Below are positions 25,907 through 37,847 of a stretch of 64,000 nucleotides of DNA, piece by piece. Where the stretch lies: contig JAUZTG010000048.1 in the NCBI GenBank assembly GCA_030734395.1, forward strand, positions 2,852,001 through 2,916,000. The letters run 5' to 3'. Each line of letters begins with the position of its first letter. Within the stretch, counting starts at the first letter, position 1. Source of the DNA: Sarocladium kiliense. Taxonomy: Eukaryota; Ascomycota; Sordariomycetes; Hypocreales; Sarocladiaceae. The position numbers and the translations under genes are program-made. Below the pieces are notes generated by a model, which made no database searches, was not told where the DNA came from, and saw only the letters and a list, made by a program, of their open reading frames with translations.

Positions 25907-27467
25907 CGTGGCTCGGTGGTCGACAAAGTCCAGTCCCAGTGCCGTGTTCCGCGGCAGTGTTGTTGTATTGCTCGACAATCTCCTCAATTGGGTGATTTCA
26001 CGTTTTCGTATCCGATTATGCACCGAAAGTTGACAGTCAACACGCGACTCACGTGTGTAAGTCAGAAAATAAAGCCGAAGAATGCGGATGAAGGATGGCA
26101 AGTTCCCGAAGGTGGGAGTGAATGCAAAGAAGAGAACGCAACAGAGGGAGTGGGACAAGTGAACGCGAAGAATGCGCGCGTGGGCAGGAACCTTGGATCG
26201 ACAGGCCCCCCAGAACGTTACCTCGAGATTCTTCGGTCCCAAGAGGATCTACTCGTGCTAGTTGTACAAGGCCCCGAGCTCAGCAAGTGAAGCCGTGCCG
26301 TCATCCCTTGGCCTCGAGTCTTGCTCCCCCGAAATGTCCAATCAACGCTGCTGAAATCGCCCACGAGGAGCTGCCGGTACGCGGCGAGTACTTTCTTGGT
26401 GCTGGGCCTAAAGCCGGCGCTTTCACTCTTTGGGCAGGAGGATGTGCGCCATTTCCGAGGTGGGTGCAAGTACCGGACAAGTACCTCCTCTTTAATGGCT
26501 CAAAGCTTCAGTCCGTTCCAATGTCAACCGTGCTCGCGTGCTATCTCAAGCAATCTGAGCAAATCAACTGTACACAATTGACTAATCCCTCTTTTATCTT
26601 ATTTCAACAGATTCAGGATACCAATTGACAGACGCCATCCCCTGTTGTTTAAAGTCCATCCATCTCTGGTTCAGCCGTCCCCACAACCTTGCATGATCCC
26701 CTTGGAGGCACACCTACGTCATCCGCAGTCCAGTACCAGAACCTCTACGAGATCGCTCAGCAGATAGGACGGCGTCATGCCCAATCATTCAGTGGAAGGT
26801 GGCTTTGGAGCTGACCTTAATTGCAGTCAAGTACGGCCTCATGCATGGCCTCGCGGTCTTTGGCACAGGAGTAGCAGATCAAAAGCAGGGTAAGTCGCTA
26901 AATTGACTCAGGCTTGCACCACAATATCTCAACGTTTCCATCTATGCTCTCCGAGGGGCTTTACTCTATTTCAGATTGGCTTCCACTTGTTGCAGATCAG
27001 CACTTAACCCCCATTCCGGGAACGGCCATCCCGATCTCGCCATGTGCAACCACGGGGAAGCCGAACACGTGATATCTGCTTATCCCTAGTTCTCAACTCA
27101 GGGCACGACCATTCACGAGCATGTTGGAGGGCAAGCAACTAACGAGACATGAACATCCGAACTATTGTGATTGTACGAGTCGCTCGCTTGCTGTGTGTAT
27201 GTGTGGTGTGTGTGTGGGTGTGTACACCCAAGCAAGTCCCGCGCCATTATGAAACTGCGCGAACAGTATATACCCAGGCTTCCCAGAATAAGTCTATAAT
27301 CCCACCCAGGAAGAGAGGTAGTAGCCAGACATGTATACGTCGTCCGTTTTGGCCCGAATAAGAAGTGAAGAGAAGGAGAAAGCAAGATCCCACAGCAAAA
27401 CGCCTCATCCCGGTCATTTCAACGCCGCATGGGCACCAATGGAGCCCTCGTATGGGTTGCGGTCATT
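25907..27467. other. intergenic, 1.56 kb
   Basis: Promoter of the SVOP-like transporter at the left, 3' flank of the large disordered-protein gene at the right. A GT-rich microsatellite (TGTGTG with interruptions) lies at about 27194-27223. The open frames are short and unrecognised. Confidence 0.5.
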
Positions 27468-30400
27468 CTAGATCCGGCCACCCTCGACTACCTCCCTCTC
27501 AAGCAGTTCGACCTGCCCAGACTCCCCGGTCCTTCTTCTCTCCATTACCCATCTCGTCTCTCCGCCACCTTCTTCCTCTTGAATATAAGATATACTATCA
27601 GCCGACCCCTTGTGTCGGTGGCCCATCCCTGGTCGTCTTGCACCGGCTTGTGGCTGCACCTGTTTGCCCCAGTTCCAGTCTCCCGTCGATGTGGCCGAGA
27701 TGGCTGATACTGGCGTCTCTATTGATTCGATAGGATTGGCACTGCTCCCCGCCGGAGCCTGCATCCCGAGTGGGCTCACCACATCAGCACTCTCGTCCTG
27801 AAACAGCGGTACCGGCGGTAGCTGGCTGCCAGGAGTAGGAGATGAGAAGGCCGAGAAATCCATGCCAGTCAAGGTCGGGCTTCCAGTCATGCTATTCGCT
27901 TCCGAGTCACGACTGACTGTGGAGAAGACTGATCCTTTGCGAAGATGTCCTGGATTGGGTGTGGGGAAGAACCCTCCCGATTGTGCACCCCACGGGGAAG
28001 TAATGCTCTCGCCCCGATCCGACCTCGGTGACCCCTCGCGGCTTGACGAGAGGCTGATCTGTGAGCCGCCCCAGGCCTTCGACCGCAGTCGCATAAGAGC
28101 CGAAAGGCTCATTTGATCGTCTCCGCGGTCAGCCATCATAGCTAATTGCGCGAGTCCAGGACTCTGAATAGGCGTGCCAGACATGAAGGGTGGCATAGCA
28201 AGACTCATGACCGAGTTACGGTTCGAGTACTCAGACCTCTCTGTGATAGGCGTCAAGTTGGGTTCCCGGGACACGATGCGCCCGCTCTTTGAACGATTTA
28301 CAATATCAACGCCCTTTGGCGCAAAGAAACCCCCGGCAAATGAATAATCTGAGTCGTCCGATGATTGTGAATTGATAGACCCATGATGGGTCATTGGCGC
28401 GGAGTAAAATCCGAACTCTTGCCCATAGTAGTCTTCGTCGTAAGCGAGCATATCGGCATTGGCTTCCGCAATGATGGCCTCATCATCCAGCTCGTAATCG
28501 TCGAAGCCACTTTGGGACATATGCATATCGTCCTCGTCGTCTTCGTAAGCACTGGGGTCAAAGCCCCTCTCATCTTCCAGATCGTCACTCAGTACAGATG
28601 CGTCCTCCTTGTTCGGCGAAGTGTCGTTTCGCTGGAACTTGCCAGACGCAGCTGCTTCATAAGCGGCAGCAGCCAGAGCCGCCTGATACGCCGCCATGGG
28701 GTCTTCAGGCGCATCTTTCCCCTGATCATGGTGATCATGTGGCTCCACTGTACTCGAGGAGCCAGACTGAGGCAGCTTGACCGATTCTTCCTCCTGTATG
28801 AGGTTCGGGATCTCGACGCTCAGGGAGGTATGCGCTGTGGACCGTGTTACGCCAGATTGTGCAGAAAAACGCGATGTCATATCCGACTCTCGCTTCACTG
28901 AGCCTTGCTTTACTGCTCGTCTCAGGGACTGAGCTTGGGCGAAGGCACCAGGCACTGGTCGACCGTATTGATCGGTGTCATTATTGTCGAATATCGATTC
29001 GTCAAATGGCGCAGCATCCTGGTCTGGGTCTGCCGCAAGATCCTCTGCGAATTCATTCTCGAAGCCGCTCATGACACCGTTACCAAAATCAAGCTCATCA
29101 CGCTCCTGCACTTGAGCCGAGGCTGCTGGGGTCGACTGCGGAATGTCAGGTTGGATTGTGGGAATGGTCGCGTCCGTAGGTGCAGGAGTTGGCATTCCCT
29201 GTATGCCTAGTCCGGAGATGCGTGATCCTGCGGTTCCTACGAAATCTGGCGAGAAGGGGCTAAGTGGTGACAATGTCGGAATCTGCAAATTCGGAGTGTA
29301 CTTGGTCATAGCAGCGCCAATCACTTCCCCCGAGGCATCTCGAGGAGTCGGGATTGCTCCAGGATACTGAGGGCTGGCAAGAGTGGATGCCGGATTGGAC
29401 CTTTGGAAGACGAATCCTTCGAAGTTCTCCTGATCGTTGTCGGGGTCGTCTTTGGCTGAATCGGGTTCGTTCGGATCGTCCTCAAGGTTTTCTTCCAGAT
29501 CGTCTTCTGGCGTGATGAATTCCTCCTCCTCATAGTCAAAACTGACGCCAGGAATCTCCTCTTCAAAGCCATCGTCGTCCATCATTGCCTCGTACATCGC
29601 ATCCTCATCAAAGTCATCATAACGAGAATCTCGAGGATCAGCGGGCTCAGTGGTCTGCCGTTCCAGTTCCCTCTGTCTGTGTCGCTCCTCTAGAAGTTTC
29701 TCTTGTTTGGCTGCTCCAATCATGTCGAAGCTGAACCTCGATGAGGTACTCTTCATGTGTCTTGGTACTGATGAGATGGTGTCGCGGTTGGATCGATCAG
29801 CTAAAGAAACCTTTCTAGACTGTGCACTGTGCTTAGATGCAATAGACCTTGCATGGCTCGGTCCATCCTGGAGTGTGATATGAGAACGTCTAGATGGGTG
29901 TGCTCGAGCCGAGTCGGCATCATCTTTGGGAGGGACTGGCGGCGCTTCCTGATTTGCCGCCGCGGCCGCCTCTGCTGACGCTTTTGTTTTCCGCGACGAG
30001 GCGCTCGTAGAGTGTCCAACAGGCTGTGATATGACACTTGCGGATGCGGACTCTGATGCACTGCTTACATAGCCCGTTGGTTGCACCAGTGTTGATGCAC
30101 CGTCGGTTGCTGTACTTGGGTCTCTCTTCACATCTGAGCCATGGTCGTGACTTGTTGGTGAGCGACTTGAATGGGCGCCGCTGCGTGGTGCTTGATGCTT
30201 TCTCCGGGGAGCGCTGAAGTCGTGAACCCTGGTGCCTCTAATGCGCGGGTCGTAGGTCGGCTCCTCCTCCTTCTTGAGAGGAAGTGGCAAAAGGTCCGGT
30301 ACGTTGTGGCTATTCTTCCTCCTCATTAACAGTGTTGACATCGGATTCTTTAGGAACGGCAAGCTCTTCTTCCCTCTCTGAGGCTCTATTGGGGCAGCCA

Positions 30401-31004
30401 TGGTCACAGGCTCACTCGCAAGGCGTGTCCCACCAGGTCTACGACCAGTGGTGGGGGCAGTGTTATGAAGCTCGGTTGGTGTAGTGAATGATGATGCCGA
30501 TTTAGGTTGGTTGGTTGGAACCGGCGGTGGTCTCGTGGGCGCTTCCGGATGACTCGACAAGCTGGTTTGAAGATGTGGATGTGTCGCTCTCGCATCGGTG
30601 CTCGTACTCGTTGAGCCGTCAGCAGTCTCGGGTCTTTGCTGCGGCTGATTGTTCAGGCCCTTCCGATAGTTCTGCAAAGCCAATCCGCCAATGAATCCCG
30701 ACTCATTATATGACTGCTTCGCTGGGGGCTGAGGTCGTTGGTCGGGAGGTGATGTCACGTCAGGCATCCATCGACGATCAGACTGAGGTTCCGACTCGGT
30801 CGAAGTGACCCTTGTGATGGGTGGGAGAAAGGGCGGTAAAGCCGCTGAGCTGGAGGAGGAAGACGGCGCATCGTAGGGAGATATTGAGTCGCTAGAGACA
30901 GCTGGCGGCTGGTTGGTGAAGGGAGAGGGAGGTTGTTGATCGCGGACGGGCGAAGAGGGAGTTGAGGCTGGCCCGCGCCTGTGAAATCGCAGGTGTGAAA
31001 GCAT
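27468..31004 (-). CDS. large disordered fungal protein of unknown function
   Basis: One exon of 1178 residues from the first in-frame ATG at 31004 (MLSHLRFHRRGPAS); an in-frame stop lies just upstream. Almost all of it is low-complexity: Pro/Ser/Thr-rich at the N terminus, an acidic centre (for example YDDFDEDAMYEAMMDDDGF and long Glu/Asp runs), then Ser-rich. More ordered-looking islands are KNPMSTLLMRRKNSHNVPDL (about 220-240), SFDMIGAAKQEKLLEERHRQ, NSVMSLAMPPFMSGTPIQSP, and QMSLSALMRLRSKAWGGSQI followed by SLSSSREGSP. Many SP/TP sites suggest phosphorylation. It resembles conserved hypothetical proteins of filamentous ascomycetes; I recognise no enzymatic domain. An overlapping upstream ATG at 31041 in another frame could dampen translation. 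Confidence 0.85.
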   Translation of the reverse strand: MLSHLRFHRRGPASTPSSPVRDQQPPSPFTNQPPAVSSDSISPYDAPSSSSSSAALPPFLPPITRVTSTESEPQSDRRWMPDVTSPPDQRPQPPAKQSYNESGFIGGLALQNYRKGLNNQPQQRPETADGSTSTSTDARATHPHLQTSLSSHPEAPTRPPPVPTNQPKSASSFTTPTELHNTAPTTGRRPGGTRLASEPVTMAAPIEPQRGKKSLPFLKNPMSTLLMRRKNSHNVPDLLPLPLKKEEEPTYDPRIRGTRVHDFSAPRRKHQAPRSGAHSSRSPTSHDHGSDVKRDPSTATDGASTLVQPTGYVSSASESASASVISQPVGHSTSASSRKTKASAEAAAAANQEAPPVPPKDDADSARAHPSRRSHITLQDGPSHARSIASKHSAQSRKVSLADRSNRDTISSVPRHMKSTSSRFSFDMIGAAKQEKLLEERHRQRELERQTTEPADPRDSRYDDFDEDAMYEAMMDDDGFEEEIPGVSFDYEEEEFITPEDDLEENLEDDPNEPDSAKDDPDNDQENFEGFVFQRSNPASTLASPQYPGAIPTPRDASGEVIGAAMTKYTPNLQIPTLSPLSPFSPDFVGTAGSRISGLGIQGMPTPAPTDATIPTIQPDIPQSTPAASAQVQERDELDFGNGVMSGFENEFAEDLAADPDQDAAPFDESIFDNNDTDQYGRPVPGAFAQAQSLRRAVKQGSVKRESDMTSRFSAQSGVTRSTAHTSLSVEIPNLIQEEESVKLPQSGSSSTVEPHDHHDQGKDAPEDPMAAYQAALAAAAYEAAASGKFQRNDTSPNKEDASVLSDDLEDERGFDPSAYEDDEDDMHMSQSGFDDYELDDEAIIAEANADMLAYDEDYYGQEFGFYSAPMTHHGSINSQSSDDSDYSFAGGFFAPKGVDIVNRSKSGRIVSREPNLTPITERSEYSNRNSVMSLAMPPFMSGTPIQSPGLAQLAMMADRGDDQMSLSALMRLRSKAWGGSQISLSSSREGSPRSDRGESITSPWGAQSGGFFPTPNPGHLRKGSVFSTVSRDSEANSMTGSPTLTGMDFSAFSSPTPGSQLPPVPLFQDESADVVSPLGMQAPAGSSANPIESIETPVSAISATSTGDWNWGKQVQPQAGARRPGMGHRHKGSADSISYIQEEEGGGETRWVMERRRTGESGQVELLEREVVEGGRI

Positions 31005-33268
31005 GCTCTTGTTCGTTGCAGCAACAGGCGGTATCACTCATGAGTCGGTGTGTAGAGCGAGCAGCGACGACATTACGTTGGATGACGATGGTGATGGGCG
31101 GTCATGTCTTTGCGATGGTAGTCGAATGGGATGGGATGATCATTTGTTGGGGGCTTCGAAAGTGAGGGATTCGGGCTGGATGCGCAGATAGCGTACTGCG
31201 CCTGCGGGCAATTGGCAGATCGAGCTGGATCTTTGCGTTAGGATGTACGACAGATGTCTATTCGAAATGGAAAAGCGAGTTGGGCGGTTTGTTGATGATT
31301 CTGGGTCTCAGTCAGCGAGGGAGTTTGCTGCCGACTATTGATTGAGTGTGTCTAATTTCCTGGAGCTCTTGGTGGTTGCAGCGGGTGGTGAGTCCATCCA
31401 CGTGCCGGCGGCGAATAATGAGACGCCAATGCGGGCTGAATCTTCAAGCATTCCACAAAGCGACGCAAGGGCAGGCGGAGCTGTTTGATGATCCCCTTCG
31501 TGGACTATAGGCATTAACCTGCAGATCTGCTTGAGGGTACCGTCGCCCTTGGTGCTCCCTTCTTTCTATGTAATTTCAGGATCGATTGTCCACGCTGCCC
31601 TCGGAACGCCCTTCACGATAACGTACTCAACGCGTCAGATTACCCTGTATCCCACACGCGAAGTCTGTGCCCCAGGCCATCTCATCTACGAGTCCGAATA
31701 TCCAAACAAGGTATGAACATTCAACAGAGTCACTTGCTCCGACACATCTTTACGTGGATTGACGGTCTGGGAAATCTCTCATGTCTAAGACGACACCAGA
31801 GCAGCTGATCTTAGACCACGACCTACCCTACCCAGCAGTCGCATATTTAGGGTTGCAGTCCACGATGTGGCTTGGTGCCGATAAAAGTCTAGACGTTTCA
31901 AGATAGTTGAGATTTACAGCGGACGTAAGGTACGCGTCAGTCAGAAGGCTAATGTTTGGGCAGATTCAATGCCATTACGATCAGCCGGACTCCCGTCTGT
32001 GGATCGTGACGTGTAGTTGTTTTACTTTAGTACGAATAGCACAACGTTGAGACTTAAGGTTGAAGAGGTTATGACTGTTTGGGTTTCCGGCACGGTTCAA
32101 GTGACAATGTTGAGCCAAGCGAGCTGAACTCCAATCTCGGGATGAAGCACCATCCCGCGGTCCATGCAGATCGGCATTGTCACCCCCTGGATACCTACTC
32201 GTCTTGCATCGTGGCCTGGCTGATGCAGGTAATATATATGTGCTGGATACGGAGTTTGTCCGGCCCCCCAAGGCACCTCAGCCTTCTGCTGTGCCACAGG
32301 ATGCAGGATCCTGCCTAGAGCCTTATTAGGTACCTTGAGGTAATTGAGCTAAGGCCATGTGTGGTATGAGGCCGAGTCCTTTCTTGTCCCAAGTCTGGAA
32401 GCACAATTAATCTGCACTGATAGGGTAAAATTAGGAAATGCAGGTCCTGACTCCTGAGCCACGTACCACTGCTGGCCAATAGTCCGAATCTCGTGCAACT
32501 ATTACGACTGCCGCCTCCTTTCGCTTGCGTGGCGTCACCCTGCCGCGTGCCCTGGGTCCGCTCTAACATGCCAACTTGGCGCCACCAACCTCGCTGTAGC
32601 CACTAAGTGGAACGGCTGTAACGGCGCAGACATGGCGCTGTGCCGGGCCCATCCACTGTCGCGTGCCCCGCTGCCGCCTCGAGCCAAGCCCTGGGCAACG
32701 GATGCACCTCCAAGTTTCGGTGGCATCCAATTCGTCCTGCTCTTCAGCTTCTCGCGGACCACGTCGCACCGAGTCTGCCTCTCCTTCAGGAAGACCCGAA
32801 CCCCGAAGCGAGGACCAGCCAAGTGTTTAGTACCACCAATCCCCCGTCGCAATCAAATGTTGCTGCCATTCTCATCCTCGTCTTCGCTGTCGTACCTCAG
32901 TCTGTCTCCTTAACCTTTGCATCCTTATCAGTCCCAAAATCGACCGCGCCGAAAGTCGTCATCTATGCGCCGCCAAGGCCCCTTGTCACTGTTCAATCCT
33001 CCGAAATCCAGAAAGTCAATCTCCTGCCTCCACTGTTCTGCTCCAGCGTCATCCCTTCTTCACCACAGCTTCGTCTGTTCCCTGTCGATGCCGCCGCGCT
33101 GGTGCGTGGATGTGCCGCAGCACTGATTCACCTTTTTGGATTCCTCTTGCGACAACTCAGCCTATCAGCAATCTGCAACCGACGACAACCCAGGCCCGGG
33201 ATTCCGGCGCCCAAGAACCTGCCTCCTGAGGCACCTTCCGTGACCTGAGTTTCATTCACAGCGCAGTC
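31005..33268. other. intergenic, divergent promoters
   Basis: Separates the disordered-protein gene (-) from the SGNH-like gene (+). The right part (about 32640-33268) is C/T-rich on the + strand with open but unrecognised frames, consistent with a long 5' leader. No repeats or RNA genes seen. Confidence 0.5.
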
Positions 33269-34849
33269 ATGGCTTCTCCATTAGATGCCTTCTCTTCAGG
33301 GAAGCAAAATCAGGACCATAGCCTCACATCGTGGTTATCGTTTGTCCAGGCCCTTCCCGCTCGCTTTGTCCACCGGTTGCGAACGGGCGGCGTGCGGTTC
33401 CTTGTCCAGCTCATATTGGCCAACTTGGCTTTCATTGTCTTTTTCCGTGTCTTGACTGCGGATCAAGGCCACCGATATCAAGCCGTCTTCCCGTGGGCGG
33501 ATACTCATGACGATGGCGTCCCTGGCATCGATGGCGGTCTGAGAATCGTTGCGTTTGGCTCACAAGACATCTTTGGAAGTGCTCCGCGATCAGATGAGTC
33601 GAGTCGAACCTGGCTTCAGGCGCTTTGCGACGAGGTATGTGATCGAGCGACCGGGATGGCCAAACCTCATGCTAACAGTTGTCAATAGCTCGAGTGCTCG
33701 TCGCTTCACTCTTTCGTTCCCCACCACGACTCCGAGCGAGTGCTGGCTTTCACAGACATATATAAGAAGGAGGTGGAAGGGTTGAAGAGCCGCACAGCGG
33801 AGGCCGATTTGCTTAAGGAACCGGCTGCCGACTACTCGTGGCTTGAGTCTCAGTACCCGGTGCCCAACCAGGCACCAGACCTTCCTGCGCAGTTGGACAC
33901 TTTCCTCTCGCTACCACTGCCCGAGGATGTTCCGCGGCAGACCCTTTGGGTCTTCACATTCGGCACGTGGGATGTGTGGAAATTAGCAGCTCTGCCAATG
34001 GACCAGGGCCTCCGTACCATTGTTAAGATGATCGACAAGCTCGTAGAGCATATGGAGATGCTCAATCTCAAGTCGCTTGACCCGGAATCTGTTGCCTTCT
34101 CCGACTTTTGGTTCAACGCCACCGAGGAGGAGGTCAAGCAGCTGGCCTCGGCCAATGCTGCAGACAAGATCGACACTCGCCGACTTGAGAGCTTCCGCGT
34201 GCTGATCCCGGAGCTTTTCGATATTTCCCTCACGCCCGGCTGGCAAGACCGGCCTGCCCCTCTGTTCCCTCATACGAGGGGAGAGCAGATGCGCAATGCT
34301 GCGGTGCTGACCAAGATGTGGAACTCGCAAGTGAAGAAGAAGCTCAAGCAGTGGGAGCTGAAGGGGTCGAGCAAGCCGAATGTGACAGAGCATGATGATG
34401 GCACCATGACTGTGGCGCCAATGCCACTCGTTGAGGGCGAGGATGATAAGTCGAAGAGATCTGAGATGGCGAAGCAGGATATGCATAAGCGTGAGGTCAT
34501 TTATGCGCCATATCCGCGCCGAATGGCGTACCAGTCAGCCTTTGCAAAGGATATCGTGGACGCCATGACGGAGGAGGGAATGCAGCGAGCTAATGTGGAG
34601 GACTCGCTTGGCCATGGCAACTGGCCGCTTAATGACAGCATGCGCTTCCTTGACGTTTGGCAGCCGTGCTTGTCCGTGATTGAAGACGGCGAGGGTGTCG
34701 TTTCGGAGTGTCAAAACCCAAAGGATCATCTATTCCATGATGGATTTACCGTCAGCCAGCGGGCGTCGGATGAGATCGCGAAGAGGACAGCGGCTGAGGT
34801 GGTCAAGAAAATGTTCCGGAAGCAGACGCCTAAGAAGTCGACGAAATAA
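33269..34849 (+). CDS. membrane-anchored SGNH/GDSL-hydrolase-like protein
   Basis: Two exons (33269-33634, 33689-34849) give 508 residues. A single hydrophobic segment at about 46-64 (FLVQLILANLAFIVFF) follows a basic N-terminal region, so a type II membrane protein with a luminal or extracellular body is likely. Three blocks line up with SGNH hydrolases: IVAFGSQDIFG at the place of the GDSL block, FTFGTWDVWKL at the GxND block, and NPKDHLFHDGFTVSQRAS at the DxxH block near the C terminus. The first two are altered (FGSQD rather than GDSL, GTWD rather than GxND), so catalytic activity is uncertain. Similar proteins are widespread in filamentous fungi as hypothetical or GDSL lipase-like. The intron is 54 nt with standard borders. 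Confidence 0.8.
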
Positions 34850-36643
34850 TTCCGACTCTCGCGTTAAGGAATGATGTTAGTGATGAATAAAGGAGAACTG
34901 AGGTCGTTGGCATGATCTGTCTGGAAATGATTTGGATGTCCATGATTGGGGATTTGGAATAACAAGAGGAGTTTGTCCTCCCTAAACTCAAGGGATGGAG
35001 CGAACAGGCACGCACGATATATACACATTCGTCTAAGAAAAGGACCTTCGTGTCCGACAAAGTTTCGCTTTTACTCCACTGATGTGCCCCTGACAGGCTC
35101 ATCCTTCGCTCAAGTCTAACCCATAACCTCAAACCGTGGCAGTCACTTTGTAGGATTTGAGCCAATGGTGGCCTTCGCGGCGTACCACGATGGACTAAGG
35201 CATCATGGTCAAGTGGGCGGGATAGCCGAGCTGACGCGTTTCTTTCGGCTGCCATAGCGGGGGTGGGCCAGAACTCACAGTTAGAACTCCGGCTATTTGG
35301 ATCTACATTTCGGCTGACGTGTCATTTGAAAGGCTCGAACATTTTGAATACGTAACTTGGGATTTGTGCTGCTTGAAGGGGAGGAATGTTGAGGTAGGCC
35401 CCCTTGCTGGGTGTGAGAGGTGCAGGCGATTCGGGGAGCGGATCTGGTGATCTGGGCGAGTTACCATGTTCCATTGTGGCTGTGACAGGACGAAAATAAC
35501 CAAAGAGGGTCCTACACGAAGGCGTTATTTCCCACTGAGTTCCAGATGTCAAGGCTTTGAGAAAAGCTGAGTGTGAAACGAGAAGCGGGAAGAATTGCTA
35601 ATTGCTCAAGCGCACTTTCATGGCGTACACTCCCCAAACCTTCAGATGTTGTTCCCGCAACCTACTTCGCAAGCAAGCACCTTCAAAACCATCCTGGAAA
35701 CAGTAAAAGCACTATTTCATTCGATCAGCGGGGCATCGCCGGGGCATCGCCCAGTTGTCATGGGGTGGCTCTATCCTCGCAAACCCAGCCTACTGGAGTC
35801 ATGGCTCAGGAGCCCCGAGGACTGATCGTACAACCCTCATCGAGCCTGGACGCGTGCTGCCGCTTTTACTGAGCCTGAGCTGTTATGTGTGGCTGACGAT
35901 TTGCATAATTCAGTTGGTGCTTGCACAACTGATTGCTTTACAAGTCGTTGCACTTCATCCTCCGGATATAATTGGTGGAAATTGTAGTCGGATTCGCTTG
36001 CGTCAACCGTGAAATACGCCTGACCTGTCTCTGGCTGACTGCCAAATAGGTACAGACAGGCAATCTATACGACAATAGGACTACAGCCCAACAATCAAGC
36101 CTTGCTCTTCGAATGAGATTATCATATATAGAGGCCATAGGTCGGTCAACACATTTGTGTTTGATGAATTCGCCTTTTTGTTCTGCAGACTGATTTACAC
36201 CTGTACAAGCAACGACCCGGAAAGAGACTCGAGTAGCAAGTAGAATGACAACTCAATAGCATCTACTCCGTAGATGGGAACTAAAACATCGACACGAATA
36301 GCCACCATAATAACCACTCTGATAGCTGATTGGTATATAGACCGGCAGGATGGACGTTAGTCCAGAGATGAAACAAGCTCGGCCGAGGTAACTCGTCTGG
36401 ATCTCGAGCGGCCTTTCAACCTCCGAGCTCCGCATCGTTAGGCACAAGGAGTAATCTAGCCCGAGCTTCTTACATGCGCACCTATGATGAATTTCTCCAT
36501 CACCGAGAATCTGGGGGTTACATCCGGCACTTGTATCTGGACGTCGGGAGGATGAATACTTATAGGGAGAGCTCATGCTGTCTGCATTGGCATGGCTATG
36601 ACTGTGCGGTTGTGTACTAGGCTTTGGAGATAATCAGGTCAAA
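34850..36643. other. intergenic, 1.8 kb
   Basis: 3' flank of the SGNH-like gene and promoter of the arabinanase. A GGGGCATCGCC unit occurs twice in tandem near 35733-35754. ACTTATAGG about 85 bp upstream of the arabinanase ATG could serve as a weak TATA element. No gene recognised. Confidence 0.5.
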
Positions 36644-37600
36644 ATGATCAACATTCGAAGTATTCTCGTGAGCGGCTTTCTGTCCGCCCTCGCGCTCGTC
36701 TCTGGTGTCAACGGACAGTATCCGAACCCAGGTTTAGTTACTGGCAGTATCAACGTGCACGACCCAACCGTGGTGAAGACACCAGGAGGATCATATATCC
36801 TAGCCCACACGGCACCGAACATTGCTCTCAAGACATCTACAGATCGCACTGCCTGGCGCGATGCCGGCGCAGCATTCCCAAATGGAGCTCCTTGGACGAC
36901 GCCTTACACGGGCGGCGACACGAACCTTTGGGCTCCCGACATCTCTTATCGCAACGGACAGTACTTCATGTACTACTCCGCATCGACATTTGGATCTCAA
37001 AAGTCTGCTATCTTTCTCGCAACGAGCCCCAGTGGCGCATCGGGTAGTTGGACCGATCGTGGACTGGTCATTGAGTCATCCTCTGCCAATGACTACAATG
37101 CCATCGACCCCAACCTGATTGTCGACGCTAATGGTGCCTGGTGGCTCTCTTTCGGCTCGTTCTGGACAGGCATCAAGATGATCCGTTTGGATTCCAACAC
37201 TGGAAAGCGCTCTGGCAACGACTTGATCGCCCTCGCCAGGCGCACAGAAGCGGACGGTGCCGTCGAGGCGCCGTACATCACGCGGCGCGGGAACTATTAC
37301 TACCTCTGGGTATCTTTCGACAAATGCTGTAACGGTGCTTCCAGCACATATCGCGTCATGGTCGGTCGCTCAAACAGCATCACTGGTCCCTACGTCGACA
37401 AGAACGGGAGGCAAATGATGTCCGGAGGCGGGACGCAAGTGATGGCGAGCCACGGCTCAATTCACGGTCCGGGGCACCAAGCTGTTTTTTCGGACTCGGA
37501 TGCGGATGTATTGGTTTACCACTATTACGCTGACAACGGCCAGTCGCGGCTGGGTATCAACCTGATTCGATATGAATCCGATTGGCCGGTGGTGTATTGA
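36644..37600 (+). CDS. secreted GH43 endo-1,5-alpha-L-arabinanase
   Basis: Inverting glycoside hydrolase that cuts alpha-1,5-arabinan side chains of pectin outside the cell. One exon of 318 residues. A signal peptide spans about 1-24 (core SGFLSALALVSGVNG). The five-bladed propeller residues of GH43 are all visible: Asp40 in NVHDPTVVK as general base, Asp155 in YNAIDPNL as pKa modulator, Glu208 in GAVEAPYI as general acid. GGDTNLWAPDI, GSFWTGIKM and HGSIHGPGHQAVF are typical of the arabinanase subgroup (abnA-like), not the xylosidase one. No carbohydrate-binding module is attached. The gene is convergent with a sugar-porter gene only 247 bp away, which suggests but does not prove joint use on arabinose polymers. 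Confidence 0.93.
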   Translation: MINIRSILVSGFLSALALVSGVNGQYPNPGLVTGSINVHDPTVVKTPGGSYILAHTAPNIALKTSTDRTAWRDAGAAFPNGAPWTTPYTGGDTNLWAPDISYRNGQYFMYYSASTFGSQKSAIFLATSPSGASGSWTDRGLVIESSSANDYNAIDPNLIVDANGAWWLSFGSFWTGIKMIRLDSNTGKRSGNDLIALARRTEADGAVEAPYITRRGNYYYLWVSFDKCCNGASSTYRVMVGRSNSITGPYVDKNGRQMMSGGGTQVMASHGSIHGPGHQAVFSDSDADVLVYHYYADNGQSRLGINLIRYESDWPVVY

Positions 37601-37847
37601 GAGACCGACCACATATTGACGTCCTCCAAATGCTGGTGGCAAAGACTCAACGCAGTTGTGAATGTACGTAGCAAATTAACTGAACTACCCCTCCCTAATA
37701 TTGAAGCATTGCCAGAATTTCTTTGGAAAGAGCAAATTGGCGTCACAATTGATGGTGTACTGGCCAAGAGCGATAGAGATGCCCATCAGTCAACTCAACT
37801 CTCATGAAGTTCGACCTGTGCACCCTTGGCCAAGGCAATGGCCCTCT

